Below, piece after piece: positions 7,579 to 14,981 of a stretch of 64,000 nucleotides of DNA. The number at the start of each line of letters is the position of its first letter. The stretch's first letter is position 1. A program made the translations under genes and the position numbers. The stretch comes from Gemmatimonadota bacterium (lineage in GTDB: Bacteria > Gemmatimonadota > Gemmatimonadetes > Palauibacterales > KS3-K002): positions 3,041,554 to 3,105,553 of the forward strand of contig CP070815.1 of the NCBI GenBank assembly GCA_020344215.1, in the 5' to 3' direction. The notes under the pieces were generated by a model, which made no database searches, was not told where the DNA came from, and saw nothing but the letters and a program-made list of their open reading frames with translations.

Positions 7579-9093
7579 ATGACAATCAAGCGACGCGATT
7601 TCGTGAAGGTCGCCGGCCTGGGCGCCGGCGCGGCGCTGGTGACCGGACCGCGCGCCGCCTGGCCCGACGAGCGGGCCATGGCGCGGGCCGAGTCCGGTGA
7701 GAGCTTCGTCCTGCTGCGCAAAGAGCAGGGGAGGCGCCGCGCCGAGCTTCCGCCTGCGGCGGACTTCCACCGTCTACCCCTCGAATGGTACAAGGCAAAA
7801 GCGAAGGTGCTCAAAGACGAGGCACGCCGGCGCGGCGTCGACGGCGGCATCCTGCTCACCACGCGATGGAACATCATCTACGCGACGGGGCTCCTCCATT
7901 CCACCACCGAGCGGCCCTTCGCCTGCTTCTTCCCGATGGACGACGATGAGGGGTTGATCTGGCTGCACCCGTACCTGGATCAGCAGCTGGTCCAGGACTG
8001 GTGGAAGACCGACGCCCACTCGTACTTCGATTACCACCATGGCGTAGGCGGAGAGCCCTACGAAGAGCACGTCGACCAGGGTCGCACCGTCAACGTCTAC
8101 AAGTGGTGGGGCCGGACCCTGGCTCGGCTGGGCTACGGTGACAAGACGATCGGCATCGACAGCGGTGCCGCCGCCGAGATCGGTCTGCTGCCGGGTCACG
8201 AGGACGCGGATCGGCTCGACATGTTCGGGGAGATCGAGACGCCGCAGAAGCATCGTCCGTCGGGCGGTAAGTTCGGGATCATGGCGCGCGAGATGCCGGA
8301 TGCCCAGTTCGTCGATGTATACGACATCCTCATCCGCCAGCGCGTCGTCAAAGATGAGATGGAGAACCGCCTGACCCAGCGCGCCATGGACTACTTCTCC
8401 GAGATACACGCCTTCGTGCGCAACTATCTCATCGAGCGGGGCCGCGGCACGCTGGACTGGGAGGTCGAGAACGCCGCGCGCCTCTGGGGGATGCACCGTA
8501 TCATGCAGGACATTCCTCAAGACGGCGAGATCCATAACGCCGTCGGGATAGGTGTGGGCCTCGGATGCCGGACCGGTCGCAAGACCGCTTACCCGCATCC
8601 CAACCAGGTCTCCTGGGCCCGGATCGAGCCGGGCCACGCCTTCCAGTTCTCGGGCGTCGTCCGTATCGGCGGCTACGGCGGCGAGCAGTACCGGTCGTTC
8701 CTCTTCGCGCCCTGGACCGATTGGCAGGCGCACGTCTGGGACGTGCACACCGCGTCCTACTACATCCAGGCCGAGGAGTCACGGGCGGGCAACACCTGCT
8801 CGAACGTAGCGAAGGCGGTGCACGACTATCAGGTGAGGAACCGCTGCGCCCACCTCATCTATCATCGGCCCGGCCACGGTGAAGGGATGGAGGGTCACCA
8901 GCCGCCCTATCAGGCGCTGGGCGACTACACGGTCATGCGGGCCGGCATGCAGTTCTCCAACGAGCCGGGCCTCTACGACCCGGAGAACGGGTTCGGCTAC
9001 AACCACGGCAACAACGTGCTGGTCGCCGCGGAGAAGGGGCTGCAGATGGGGACGGCGCCCTGTGACAGGGAATGGTGCCTGCTGGAGATCTAA
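7579..9093 (+). CDS. Tat-exported M24 (creatinase/aminopeptidase-fold) protein with eroded metal site
   Basis: A 504-residue protein starting MTIKRRDFVKVAGLGAGAAL, a twin-arginine signal (R5-R6) with a hydrophobic h-region. The pita-bread M24 domain occupies about 240-500. The five M24 metal ligands are only partly kept. H433 (RPGHGEGMEG) and E462 (NEPGLY) remain and E369 replaces the second Asp. F357 sits where the first Asp belongs and NHGN (475-478) where the last Glu belongs. Creatinases share the fold without a dinuclear metal site. An unusual periplasmic C-N hydrolase or lyase is therefore more likely than a standard Xaa-Pro peptidase. It follows the transporter and PLP gene on the same strand with a good RBS (GGAGGG). 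Confidence 0.8.
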   Translation: MTIKRRDFVKVAGLGAGAALVTGPRAAWPDERAMARAESGESFVLLRKEQGRRRAELPPAADFHRLPLEWYKAKAKVLKDEARRRGVDGGILLTTRWNIIYATGLLHSTTERPFACFFPMDDDEGLIWLHPYLDQQLVQDWWKTDAHSYFDYHHGVGGEPYEEHVDQGRTVNVYKWWGRTLARLGYGDKTIGIDSGAAAEIGLLPGHEDADRLDMFGEIETPQKHRPSGGKFGIMAREMPDAQFVDVYDILIRQRVVKDEMENRLTQRAMDYFSEIHAFVRNYLIERGRGTLDWEVENAARLWGMHRIMQDIPQDGEIHNAVGIGVGLGCRTGRKTAYPHPNQVSWARIEPGHAFQFSGVVRIGGYGGEQYRSFLFAPWTDWQAHVWDVHTASYYIQAEESRAGNTCSNVAKAVHDYQVRNRCAHLIYHRPGHGEGMEGHQPPYQALGDYTVMRAGMQFSNEPGLYDPENGFGYNHGNNVLVAAEKGLQMGTAPCDREWCLLEI

Positions 9094-9234
9094 GCAACCC
9101 GGAAGTCCGTCCGGAATTCTCGAATCTCGAATTCGGGACTCGGGGAGCAGGGGAGGGCGAGAAGTAGGAAGGGTGTCTATATTACCCCGTTTCCCGAGCG
9201 CTAAAACATTGACTGAACCGAGAAGGAGTAGAGC

Positions 9235-9663
9235 ATGCCGACCAGCAGCGCGAGTGCCCTATGGAAAGGCGGCCTGAAGGGTGGAACGGGCGAGTTCAGC
9301 GCCGGCTCTGGAACATTTGCGGGGGCGTATTCGTTTCCGACGCGGTTCGAGGGTGCCGCCGGCACCAACCCTGAGGAGCTCATCGCCGCAGCCCACGCCG
9401 CCTGTCTGAGCATGGCCCTCGCGGCCGGGCTCGAGCGGGCAGGGACACCGCCGGAGAGCATAACGACCAACGCCCATTGCACGCTGGAGAAGCTCGAGGA
9501 GGGCTTCCGCATTACTCGGATGCGCCTGGTGGTACAGGGGAAGGTGCCCGGAATGGACGGGACGGCTTTCCAGGAAGCGGCCGATGCGGCGAAGAACGGC
9601 TGCCCGGTCTCCAACGCCCTCAAAGGGAACGTGGAGTTCGAGCTCGAGGCAGCGCTGCTCTAG
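9235..9663 (+). CDS. osmC: OsmC family peroxiredoxin
   Basis: A 142-residue OsmC protein. The two redox cysteines are visible in AAHAACLSMALA and KNGCPVSNAL, spaced as in organic hydroperoxide reductases of the OsmC branch. Such enzymes reduce organic and hydrogen peroxides in the cytoplasm during osmotic and oxidative stress. An RBS (GAAGGAG) lies about 8 nt before the ATG. It is 141 bp after the M24 gene. That gap has a TATATT hexamer (9178-9183) without a convincing -35, plus short iterated TCTCGAA units near 9120. It is probably transcribed separately. Confidence 0.9.
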   Translation: MPTSSASALWKGGLKGGTGEFSAGSGTFAGAYSFPTRFEGAAGTNPEELIAAAHAACLSMALAAGLERAGTPPESITTNAHCTLEKLEEGFRITRMRLVVQGKVPGMDGTAFQEAADAAKNGCPVSNALKGNVEFELEAALL

Positions 9664-9758
9664 GTTCGGCGTCCAAACGGTGTGGCCCGGGTTGCCGAAA
9701 TAGGCCGCCCGGGCCATCCCGTGCTGCGTATATCAGCAAGAACAGATCGGAGGCTGTA

Positions 9759-9863
9759 ATGAGGAGTTCACCACGCCGAATCGGCGCTGGGGGACTGAGC
9801 GCAGTAGTGCTGCTGGCACTCGTCGGTCGGCCCGTGCGGGGCAGAGATCGGTTCGGCGAATAG
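9759..9863 (+). CDS. Possible 34-residue leader-like peptide
   Basis: A short frame MRSSPRRIGAGGLSAVVLLA ending VRGRDRFGE follows a good ribosome-binding site (GGAGG, 7 nt before ATG). It looks like a basic n-region plus a hydrophobic core, so a signal peptide with almost nothing after it. It could be a small membrane peptide or the remnant of a decayed exported protein. No homologue is recognised. Confidence 0.3.
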   Translation: MRSSPRRIGAGGLSAVVLLALVGRPVRGRDRFGE

Positions 9864-9891
9864 GCGATGACGTGACAACCTCATATACGAC

Positions 9892-10536
9892 GTGAATACG
9901 GCACGCTACGTGTTGGCCCTGTGCTCGATAATGTCTTATCCGGCGGCGGTAGGCTGGTGGTGGGTGACGCATCCCTTTGTCAACTTCTGGCGCAGGCTAG
10001 GACGGCCCGTGTTCTACACGGTGTTGGCAATCGGATCGTTCATCATCATGGGTACGATCTACCTCGTGCGTGAGCCGCTGCTCGCGGTCGAGTACGGCAC
10101 CAACCGCGCCCTCTGGCCGCTCGTGCTCCTCTCCTACGGTCTGTCGGTCTACATCGAGATCCGCTGCCGCAAGCACCTGAAGCTGAAGACCTTGGTCGGA
10201 GTCCCTGAGCTTGCCCCGGACGGACAGGGCGGCAAGCTGATCAGCGAGGGGATCTACGGTCGCATCCGGCACCCCAGGTACATAGCCGTCTGGCTTGGCA
10301 CAGTCGCCGTCGCCTTCTTCACCAACTACCTCGCTGTTTACATCGTCGCCGTTGCTGTTGTACCGGCGCTCTACCTTGTCGTCGTACTGGAGGAGAAGGA
10401 GCTGCGCGACAGATTCGGCGAGGAGTACGTGAGGTACTGCGAGCGCGTTCCGCGCTTCATCCCAAGACGATCGACGCCGAATCCTCTGGTCAAGGCCGCC
10501 GAAACGCCGCGGCAAGAGCACGGTCGAAGGTCTTGA
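9892..10536 (+). CDS. Isoprenylcysteine carboxyl methyltransferase (ICMT)-like membrane protein
   Basis: A 214-residue integral membrane protein with five or so hydrophobic segments. It carries the ICMT/PEMT hallmark near the C-terminus: IRHPRYIAVWLG (about 124-135), then EEKELRDRFGEEYVRYCERV and PRFIP. These residues bind S-adenosylmethionine and form the C-terminal hairpin of the family. Bacterial members methylate lipids, isoprenoids or unknown small molecules. The GTG at 9892 is chosen because it opens the first membrane helix; an ATG at residue 14 is an alternative. The 3' end overlaps the convergent PIN gene by 47 bp. Confidence 0.75.
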   Translation: MNTARYVLALCSIMSYPAAVGWWWVTHPFVNFWRRLGRPVFYTVLAIGSFIIMGTIYLVREPLLAVEYGTNRALWPLVLLSYGLSVYIEIRCRKHLKLKTLVGVPELAPDGQGGKLISEGIYGRIRHPRYIAVWLGTVAVAFFTNYLAVYIVAVAVVPALYLVVVLEEKELRDRFGEEYVRYCERVPRFIPRRSTPNPLVKAAETPRQEHGRRS

Positions 10537-10876
10537 TCTCCTCTATGTCTCTGCGCTTGCAGCAGGCGAGGTGCAAAAGGCCGCGCGCGCCCAATTCGGC
10601 ATAGCGCTCAACTAGCAATCGCGCGAACCGAGCATCTTCCGGTTCGATCGGCCAGACGACGTCGATGCGGGCCTCGGCCAGCATTAGTGCCGCGTCGAGA
10701 GTCTCGAGCCTGTTTACGGGCAGGTAGGCGTGTAGAAGTTCTTGCAGCACTTCGGCCGACGTCGCCAGCCGCTCCCGGCGAACCACGCACTCCTCGAAGA
10801 ACAGCCGGGCCTGATCCCTCAAAGGATGCTCACCACCCACCGCGTACATCACGACGTTGGTGTCCACGAAGATCAC
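10490..10876 (-). CDS. PIN-domain toxin (VapC-like) with incomplete acidic site
   Basis: A 128-residue PIN domain: MIFVDTNVVMYAV carries D5, LQELL supplies E46, and D118 is in IKTFDRAL. The third conserved Asp, normally in a DALHLA-type motif, is replaced: the protein has ARGLLHLACC with Gly at the expected position (about 99). VapC proteins are magnesium-dependent ribonucleases, so weakened activity is possible. Its ATG overlaps the stop of the antitoxin gene (4 bp), the usual antitoxin-toxin order. The 3' end runs 47 bp into the convergent ICMT-like gene. Confidence 0.8.
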   Translation of the reverse strand: MIFVDTNVVMYAVGGEHPLRDQARLFFEECVVRRERLATSAEVLQELLHAYLPVNRLETLDAALMLAEARIDVVWPIEPEDARFARLLVERYAELGARGLLHLACCKRRDIEEIKTFDRALAAAFRRP

Positions 10877-11148
10877 GTCTCGCTGCTCGCCGAGCCCTTC
10901 GAGCGCTCAATGACCCGCCGGTGATCTTCCCAGTCCGGTTCCCTTACCGTTTCCCGGCGGTCACAGGAAGCGAAAAAGGCCCTCAGCTCCTCGCGCGTCT
11001 CCAGCTTCCGCCCGCCTTCACCGGCGGCGAGCTTCTCACGCGCCGCTTCGCGGATCCAGGCCGCCAGCGTCTTCCCCTCGAGTTCAGCCCGGCGGCGGAA
11101 GCGTTCCTTCTCCGCCTCGTCGAGTACGATGTGGATGCGGACGCTCAT
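10873..11148 (-). CDS. Ribbon-helix-helix antitoxin
   Basis: A 91-residue protein starting MSVRIHIVLDEAEKERFRRR, a beta strand plus amphipathic helix typical of ribbon-helix-helix DNA-binding antitoxins, followed by EGKTLAAWIREAAREKLAAG. The charged C-terminal tail would wrap the PIN toxin. The ATG at 11148 is preferred over an upstream one because it begins exactly at the RHH strand. It sits just upstream of, and overlaps, the PIN gene. Paired direct repeats at 11163-11190 lie directly upstream, as expected for an autoregulated module. Confidence 0.75.
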   Translation of the reverse strand: MSVRIHIVLDEAEKERFRRRAELEGKTLAAWIREAAREKLAAGEGGRKLETREELRAFFASCDRRETVREPDWEDHRRVIERSKGSASSET

Positions 11149-11162
11149 ATGGTGTCCCGGCA

Positions 11163-11190
11163 ATGCACATTGGTGATACACATGCACATT
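11163..11190. promoter_or_regulatory. Direct-repeat operator of the toxin-antitoxin pair
   Basis: ATGCACATT occurs at 11163-11171 and again at 11182-11190, a spacing of 19 bp (about two helical turns), 15-42 bp upstream of the antitoxin start. RHH antitoxins bind tandem short repeats, so this is the likely autoregulatory site. Confidence 0.5.
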
Positions 11191-11336
11191 AATCCAGCAC
11201 ACTCCCGCCCCACGTCAAGCCTTCCGAGTCCGGTTGGGTCTGTCTCTCGGCGCCCGCGATTCCGATCGGTGGGACCATGAGACTCAGGCGTCGCGAGCGC
11301 CGCCAGAGGGCGAAGCTGGTCCTATCTTGCGCGGCG

Positions 11337-11348
11337 CTGTATATACAG
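11337..11348. promoter_or_regulatory. 12-bp perfect palindrome upstream of the first zinc-ribbon paralog
   Basis: CTGTATATACAG is fully self-complementary and lies 54 bp before the ATG of the first zinc-ribbon gene. It could be a dimeric repressor site overlapping a promoter. I did not find it upstream of the other paralogs. Confidence 0.3.
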
Positions 11349-11401
11349 AATCACTTCGTGCCTACCCCGGTAGTCATGGGGCAAGAGTGCTCTGATCTGC
11401 G

Positions 11402-12418
11402 ATGTACAAGACGTGCATTTACTGTCACCGTAGCCTTGGTGAGAACGAGTCGGTCGAGAACTTCCCCGTCGGGCGGCGGCTAGCGTTCGACGCGGATAAG
11501 GGCCGGCTGTGGGTCGTCTGCGATAACTGCCGGCGCTGGAACCTGACGCCGCTGGAGGAGCGCTGGGAAGCCATCGAGGAGTGCGAGCGCTACTTCCGCG
11601 ACACCACGATCCGCTACTCCACCGACCAGATCGGGCTGGCGCGCTTGCGTGAGGGGCTCGACTTGGTGCGGATCGGGCGGCCGCAGCGACCGGAGTTCGC
11701 CGCCTGGCGCTACGGGCGCCAGTTCATGAGGCGGCGGTTTGTCAGGGTGGCGCGTGACCTGGGGGTGGCCGCCGCAGCGGTGGCGGCGCACGTGATCGGC
11801 GTCAACGCCATCTTGTGGTTCGTCTGGATGGGTGCCAAGCGCCGGGTCGTCGTGCGCGTCGCCGCGGCCGACGGCAAGCGCCTGCCGGTGGCGGCGGACG
11901 ACCTAAAGGAAGTCCGGCTGGTCACGACGGAGACGCCCGAAGGTTGGGGGCTCAGCGTGCCCTACAGAACGGGTATCATGGAGATCGAGCCCTGGCGCAG
12001 CTTCGCCGATACCGAGGGCGACACGGCGGTGTTGGTCGGGCCGACCGCGGTGCGAGCGGCGGGCAAGCTGCTGCCGAAGGTGAACACCTACGGCGGCAGT
12101 GGTGGCCAGGTGCGCGACGCCGTCGGGTTGATCGAGCAGGCTGGCGGCCCGGAGCGGCTCTACAGGAAGGCGGCGCGGGAGGAGGGCTACGTGACCACGG
12201 CGGTGTTCGACAAGGACGCGAGCATCATCCGCTCGATGCATCCGCAGGTCCGGCTCGCCCTCGAGATGGCGGCGCACGAGGAGGCGGAACGGCGCGCGCT
12301 GGAGGAAGAGCTTAAGGAGCTGGAACAGGACTGGCGCGACGCGGAGGTGATCGCGGCGATAGCCGACCGTCTAGTCGTTCCGGAGGAAGTCGAGGAGTGG
12401 ATACGGCAACACCGGTAG
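11402..12418 (+). CDS. Zinc-ribbon/transmembrane paralog 1 (uncharacterised family)
   Basis: A 338-residue member of a five-copy family. N-terminal zinc ribbon: C5 and C8 in MYKTCIYCHRSL, C40 and C43 in VVCDNCRRWNL. It continues with PLEERWEAIEECE, then the conserved STDQIGLARLREGLDLVRIG and RPEFAAWRYGRQF. A hydrophobic helix (about 118-141) may cross the membrane. A beta-rich middle has AVRAAGKLLPKVNTYGG (about 220-236). The C-terminal charged helix has LALEMAAHEEAERRALEEEL and ends in VEEWIRQHR. No function is known to me. It is followed by paralog 2 after a heptad-repeat spacer. Confidence 0.85.
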   Translation: MYKTCIYCHRSLGENESVENFPVGRRLAFDADKGRLWVVCDNCRRWNLTPLEERWEAIEECERYFRDTTIRYSTDQIGLARLREGLDLVRIGRPQRPEFAAWRYGRQFMRRRFVRVARDLGVAAAAVAAHVIGVNAILWFVWMGAKRRVVVRVAAADGKRLPVAADDLKEVRLVTTETPEGWGLSVPYRTGIMEIEPWRSFADTEGDTAVLVGPTAVRAAGKLLPKVNTYGGSGGQVRDAVGLIEQAGGPERLYRKAAREEGYVTTAVFDKDASIIRSMHPQVRLALEMAAHEEAERRALEEELKELEQDWRDAEVIAAIADRLVVPEEVEEWIRQHR

Positions 12419-12492
12419 TCGGTGGTCAGTAGTCAGTAACAGACGGAATGCTGGACATGGTTGTGTGCCACCGATAACCGACAACCGACAAC
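12415..12492. repeat. Heptad-repeat inverted repeat between paralogs 1 and 2
   Basis: The left arm (12415-12440) iterates GTCGGTG/GTCAGTA units and the right arm (12471-12492) iterates CCGACAA units. Reverse-complementing the right arm gives about 16 of 22 matches to the left, so the RNA or DNA could fold into an imperfect hairpin. The left arm covers the stop codon of paralog 1 and the right arm ends 4 nt before the ATG of paralog 2. Confidence 0.6.
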
Positions 12493-12496
12493 CGGG

Positions 12497-13519
12497 ATGT
12501 ACAAGACCTGCATCTACTGCAACCGCAATCTCGGCGCCAACGAATCGGTCGAGAACTTCCCAGTGGGTCGCCGCCTCGCCTTCGACGCGCGAAAGGGCCG
12601 GCTCTGGGTCGTCTGCGACAACTGCCGGCGCTGGAACCTTACGCCGCTCGACGAACGTTGGGAGGCGATAGAAGAATGCGAGCGCCACTACCGCGACACC
12701 GGGATCCGGTTCTCGACCGACAACATCGGGTTGGCCCGACTGGGTGAGGGTCTCGACCTCGTACGGATCGGGAAGCCGCTGCGACCGGAGTTCGCGGCCT
12801 GGCGATATGGGCGCGAGTTCCTGCAGCGCCGAGTCGCCGTCGAAGCTTCGATGGCGCTCGACGCGCTGGTCGCGGTCTACGATGCGATCGTCTTCTGGCT
12901 TTCGGGCGGTGAGAAGAACCGGGTCGTCGCTCGTGTGCGAGCCGAGGACGGCGCGCACCTGCCGCTCTCCCGGACGGATCTCAAGGAAGTCAGGCTGATA
13001 CGCTCGAGCGCCGAGGAGGGCTGGCTGCTCCGCGTACCTCACCGGGCGGGGCTCGCGCAGCGCAGATGGTGGTCGGAGTACGCCGGTATCGAGGAGGAAG
13101 TTACGGAGCTCAGAGGCTCGGTCGCCGTTCGTGCCGCCGGCAAGATCCTGCCCAAGGTCAACGCCTACGGCGGCAAGGATCGCCAGGTGCAGGACGCGGT
13201 AACGCTCATCGAGGATGCCGGGAACGCCGAGCGTACCTTCAGGATCGTCTCCGAAATGCCCGGCTACGTTCAGGGCGCCCTATTCGACAGGGACGCCAGC
13301 GTGATCAAGACGATGCGGCCCGAGTTCCGCCTCGCCCTGGAGATGGCGGCGCACGAGGAGGCGGAGCGGCGCGCCTTCGCCGGCGAGTTGAGGGAGCTGG
13401 AGGAAGCGTGGTGCGAGGCGGAGGAGATCGCAGCGATCGCCGACATGCTCCTCGTGCCGGGGGAGATCGAGGAGTGGATCCGCAGGCACCGGCTGGAGAA
13501 GGGCGGGGAAGAGAAGTGA
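12497..13519 (+). CDS. Zinc-ribbon/transmembrane paralog 2
   Basis: A 340-residue paralog with the same plan: CIYC and CDNC zinc ligands, CRRWNLTPLDERWEAIEECE, STDNIGLARLGEGLDLVRIG, RPEFAAWRYGREF, a hydrophobic segment (about 125-145), AVRAAGKILPKVNAYGG and the terminal AHEEAERRAFAGEL helix. The middle differs most from paralog 1, whereas the first 110 residues are nearly identical. The ATG at 12497 is chosen because it matches the MYKTC/MFKTC start of all other copies; an upstream in-frame GTG would add 12 residues encoded by the repeat arm. The context suggests tandem duplication. Confidence 0.85.
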   Translation: MYKTCIYCNRNLGANESVENFPVGRRLAFDARKGRLWVVCDNCRRWNLTPLDERWEAIEECERHYRDTGIRFSTDNIGLARLGEGLDLVRIGKPLRPEFAAWRYGREFLQRRVAVEASMALDALVAVYDAIVFWLSGGEKNRVVARVRAEDGAHLPLSRTDLKEVRLIRSSAEEGWLLRVPHRAGLAQRRWWSEYAGIEEEVTELRGSVAVRAAGKILPKVNAYGGKDRQVQDAVTLIEDAGNAERTFRIVSEMPGYVQGALFDRDASVIKTMRPEFRLALEMAAHEEAERRAFAGELRELEEAWCEAEEIAAIADMLLVPGEIEEWIRRHRLEKGGEEK

Positions 13520-13577
13520 ATGTGGGTACCCAAGCACCGGGAGCTGAACGCCGGTGCTGAATACTGAATACTGAATG
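13520..13577. repeat. Hairpin and CTGAATR heptads after paralog 2
   Basis: AGCACCGG pairs with CCGGTGCT (8-bp stem) and is followed by three tandem heptads CTGAATA, CTGAATA, CTGAATG (13557-13577). The same heptad makes up the arms of the large inverted repeat after paralog 4, and GTGGGTACC is also shared between the two sites. Confidence 0.55.
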
Positions 13578-13591
13578 CCGAGACTGGACTC

Positions 13592-14158
13592 ATGATCCCC
13601 GAGCTCGAACAACGGCTTAAGGACTTCGAAGCGGCCCGTCACGAGATTCACGACCTCGTGGCCGGTCTCGACGACGAGCAGTTTAATCGTAGAGTGGACG
13701 ACAAGCGCTGGTCAGTTGTGGAGTGTGTCGATCACTTGCTGGTCGTCGGCTGGAAGATGGTTCCGCAGCTGGACGCGGCCGTCGTCAGGGGGCGCGGCAG
13801 AGGATGGGTTGCCGAGGGCCCGTTCCGCTACGGCGCGCTGGGTAACTGGTTCGTCAAGCAGATGGGCGATGATCGGCTGCCCCCGCGCGGAGGTGTGAGG
13901 GCGCCGCGAATCTACGTGCCCCGGCGGCGCAAGGACTGGAAGATTCCACAGGCGGTGGAGGAGTTCACCAACCTTCAAGAGAAGTACAGCGAGATCGTCC
14001 GGCACGCCGACGGCCTCGACCTCGCCCGCATCAAAGTGAGCTCGCCGGTGACGCGGCTCATACGCTTGAGCCTCGGCCAGTGGCTCGCCGGCACGGCCGG
14101 GCATCAGCGGCGCCATCTGTGGCAGGCGGCCCAGATCAAGAAAGAGCTGTTGCGCTAA
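13592..14158 (+). CDS. DinB/YfiT-like four-helix protein
   Basis: A 188-residue DinB-superfamily protein. It has the usual helix-bundle histidines: CVDHLLVVGW near residue 48 and GHQRRHLWQA near the C-terminus, which together bind one metal ion. WSVVECVDHL matches the family's W-x-x-x-E/D-x-x-x-H pattern. Members include bacillithiol- and mycothiol-dependent transferases and many of unknown role. The gene starts 72 bp after paralog 2, just beyond its heptad repeat, and ends 4 bp inside a second, convergent DinB gene. Confidence 0.8.
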   Translation: MIPELEQRLKDFEAARHEIHDLVAGLDDEQFNRRVDDKRWSVVECVDHLLVVGWKMVPQLDAAVVRGRGRGWVAEGPFRYGALGNWFVKQMGDDRLPPRGGVRAPRIYVPRRRKDWKIPQAVEEFTNLQEKYSEIVRHADGLDLARIKVSSPVTRLIRLSLGQWLAGTAGHQRRHLWQAAQIKKELLR

Positions 14159-14685
14159 GAGCCGCTGCCCCCCGAACCCAGGTAACGGTCCAGTAGCACG
14201 CCCCTGTGGTGGATTTCGTGACCGGCCATCAGGTAAGGGAAGGTGCGCACCGAGAACTCATAGCCGCTCGCCGTGCCCTTGAGCGTGCTCATCTCCTCAT
14301 CGAACCCCTTGAGTAGCGCGATGTGCGATTCTCTCACGAGCGCGTACTCTTTTGCCAGCGACTCCATCGATCGCGCGGCGGCGTTCGAGGCGCGCGCCCA
14401 CTCATTCTCCTCCATCGATGGCAGGGAAGCGGGATCGCGCCTGGCGAAGTGAAGGGCGCGGTAGCCGAAGACCCGCTCGGCGTCGATCACGTGCCCAATG
14501 ACCTCCTTGACGGTCCACTTCTCTGGCGCATATCGGTAATCCGCCAGATCGGGCGGCACGGCCGCTAGTACGTCCAGCGTTCGCAGCATCTCCTCAGCTA
14601 GGATCGCGATGATGTCGCCGTCCGGGACCAGGTCCACGTAGCGGCCATAGTACTCGAAGTACTCCGATGGGTCGGGGCGTCTCAT
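14155..14685 (-). CDS. DinB superfamily protein
   Basis: A 176-residue DinB protein beginning MRRPDPSEYFEYYGRYVDLV. The metal-binding histidines are in WTVKEVIGHVIDAERVFGYR and MAGHEIHHRGVLLDRYLG. An AGGAGG ribosome-binding site lies 6 nt before the ATG at 14685, which rules out the longer frame upstream. It is convergent with the other DinB gene and the two stop codons overlap (TAA/TAG, 4-bp overlap of coding ends). They are only distantly similar, so this is not a recent inverted duplication. It is probably a thiol-dependent transferase or hydrolase; the substrate is unknown. Confidence 0.85.
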   Translation of the reverse strand: MRRPDPSEYFEYYGRYVDLVPDGDIIAILAEEMLRTLDVLAAVPPDLADYRYAPEKWTVKEVIGHVIDAERVFGYRALHFARRDPASLPSMEENEWARASNAAARSMESLAKEYALVRESHIALLKGFDEEMSTLKGTASGYEFSVRTFPYLMAGHEIHHRGVLLDRYLGSGGSGS

Positions 14686-14981
14686 ACGGTTCCTCCTCTG
14701 CTGTCGCGGATTGTGGAATATGGGCGCCCGCTGGCGCGCCTGTCGAGTGTGGCTCAGGGCGTCGTCTCGCGCCGCGACACTGTAACTACGCTCGACGACG
14801 GCTCTTCGCCCATGCCTAGGCATCAGGTAAGCGCGCCGCGCGGGCTACGGCCGTGGGGGCGAGATTCCGGGCCTTGCGTTTTCAGCTTCGGACTCTATCC
14901 TCCCGTCGTTCTGCTCTGCCATCGATTGTCCAGATGTGTGCCGGGGAAACGGTCCCCGCCCGACGATCCGGAGGTACCTGA

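Noticed and set aside
7579..9093. M24 protein as DddP-type DMSP lyase
   Set aside because: The fold family is shared, but DddP keeps six acidic/His metal ligands whereas most are replaced here, and no dimethylsulfoniopropionate genes adjoin.
14155..14158. Overlap of the two DinB stop codons as a designed regulatory overlap
   Set aside because: A 4-bp tail-to-tail overlap is common in compact genomes and no further signal supports regulation.
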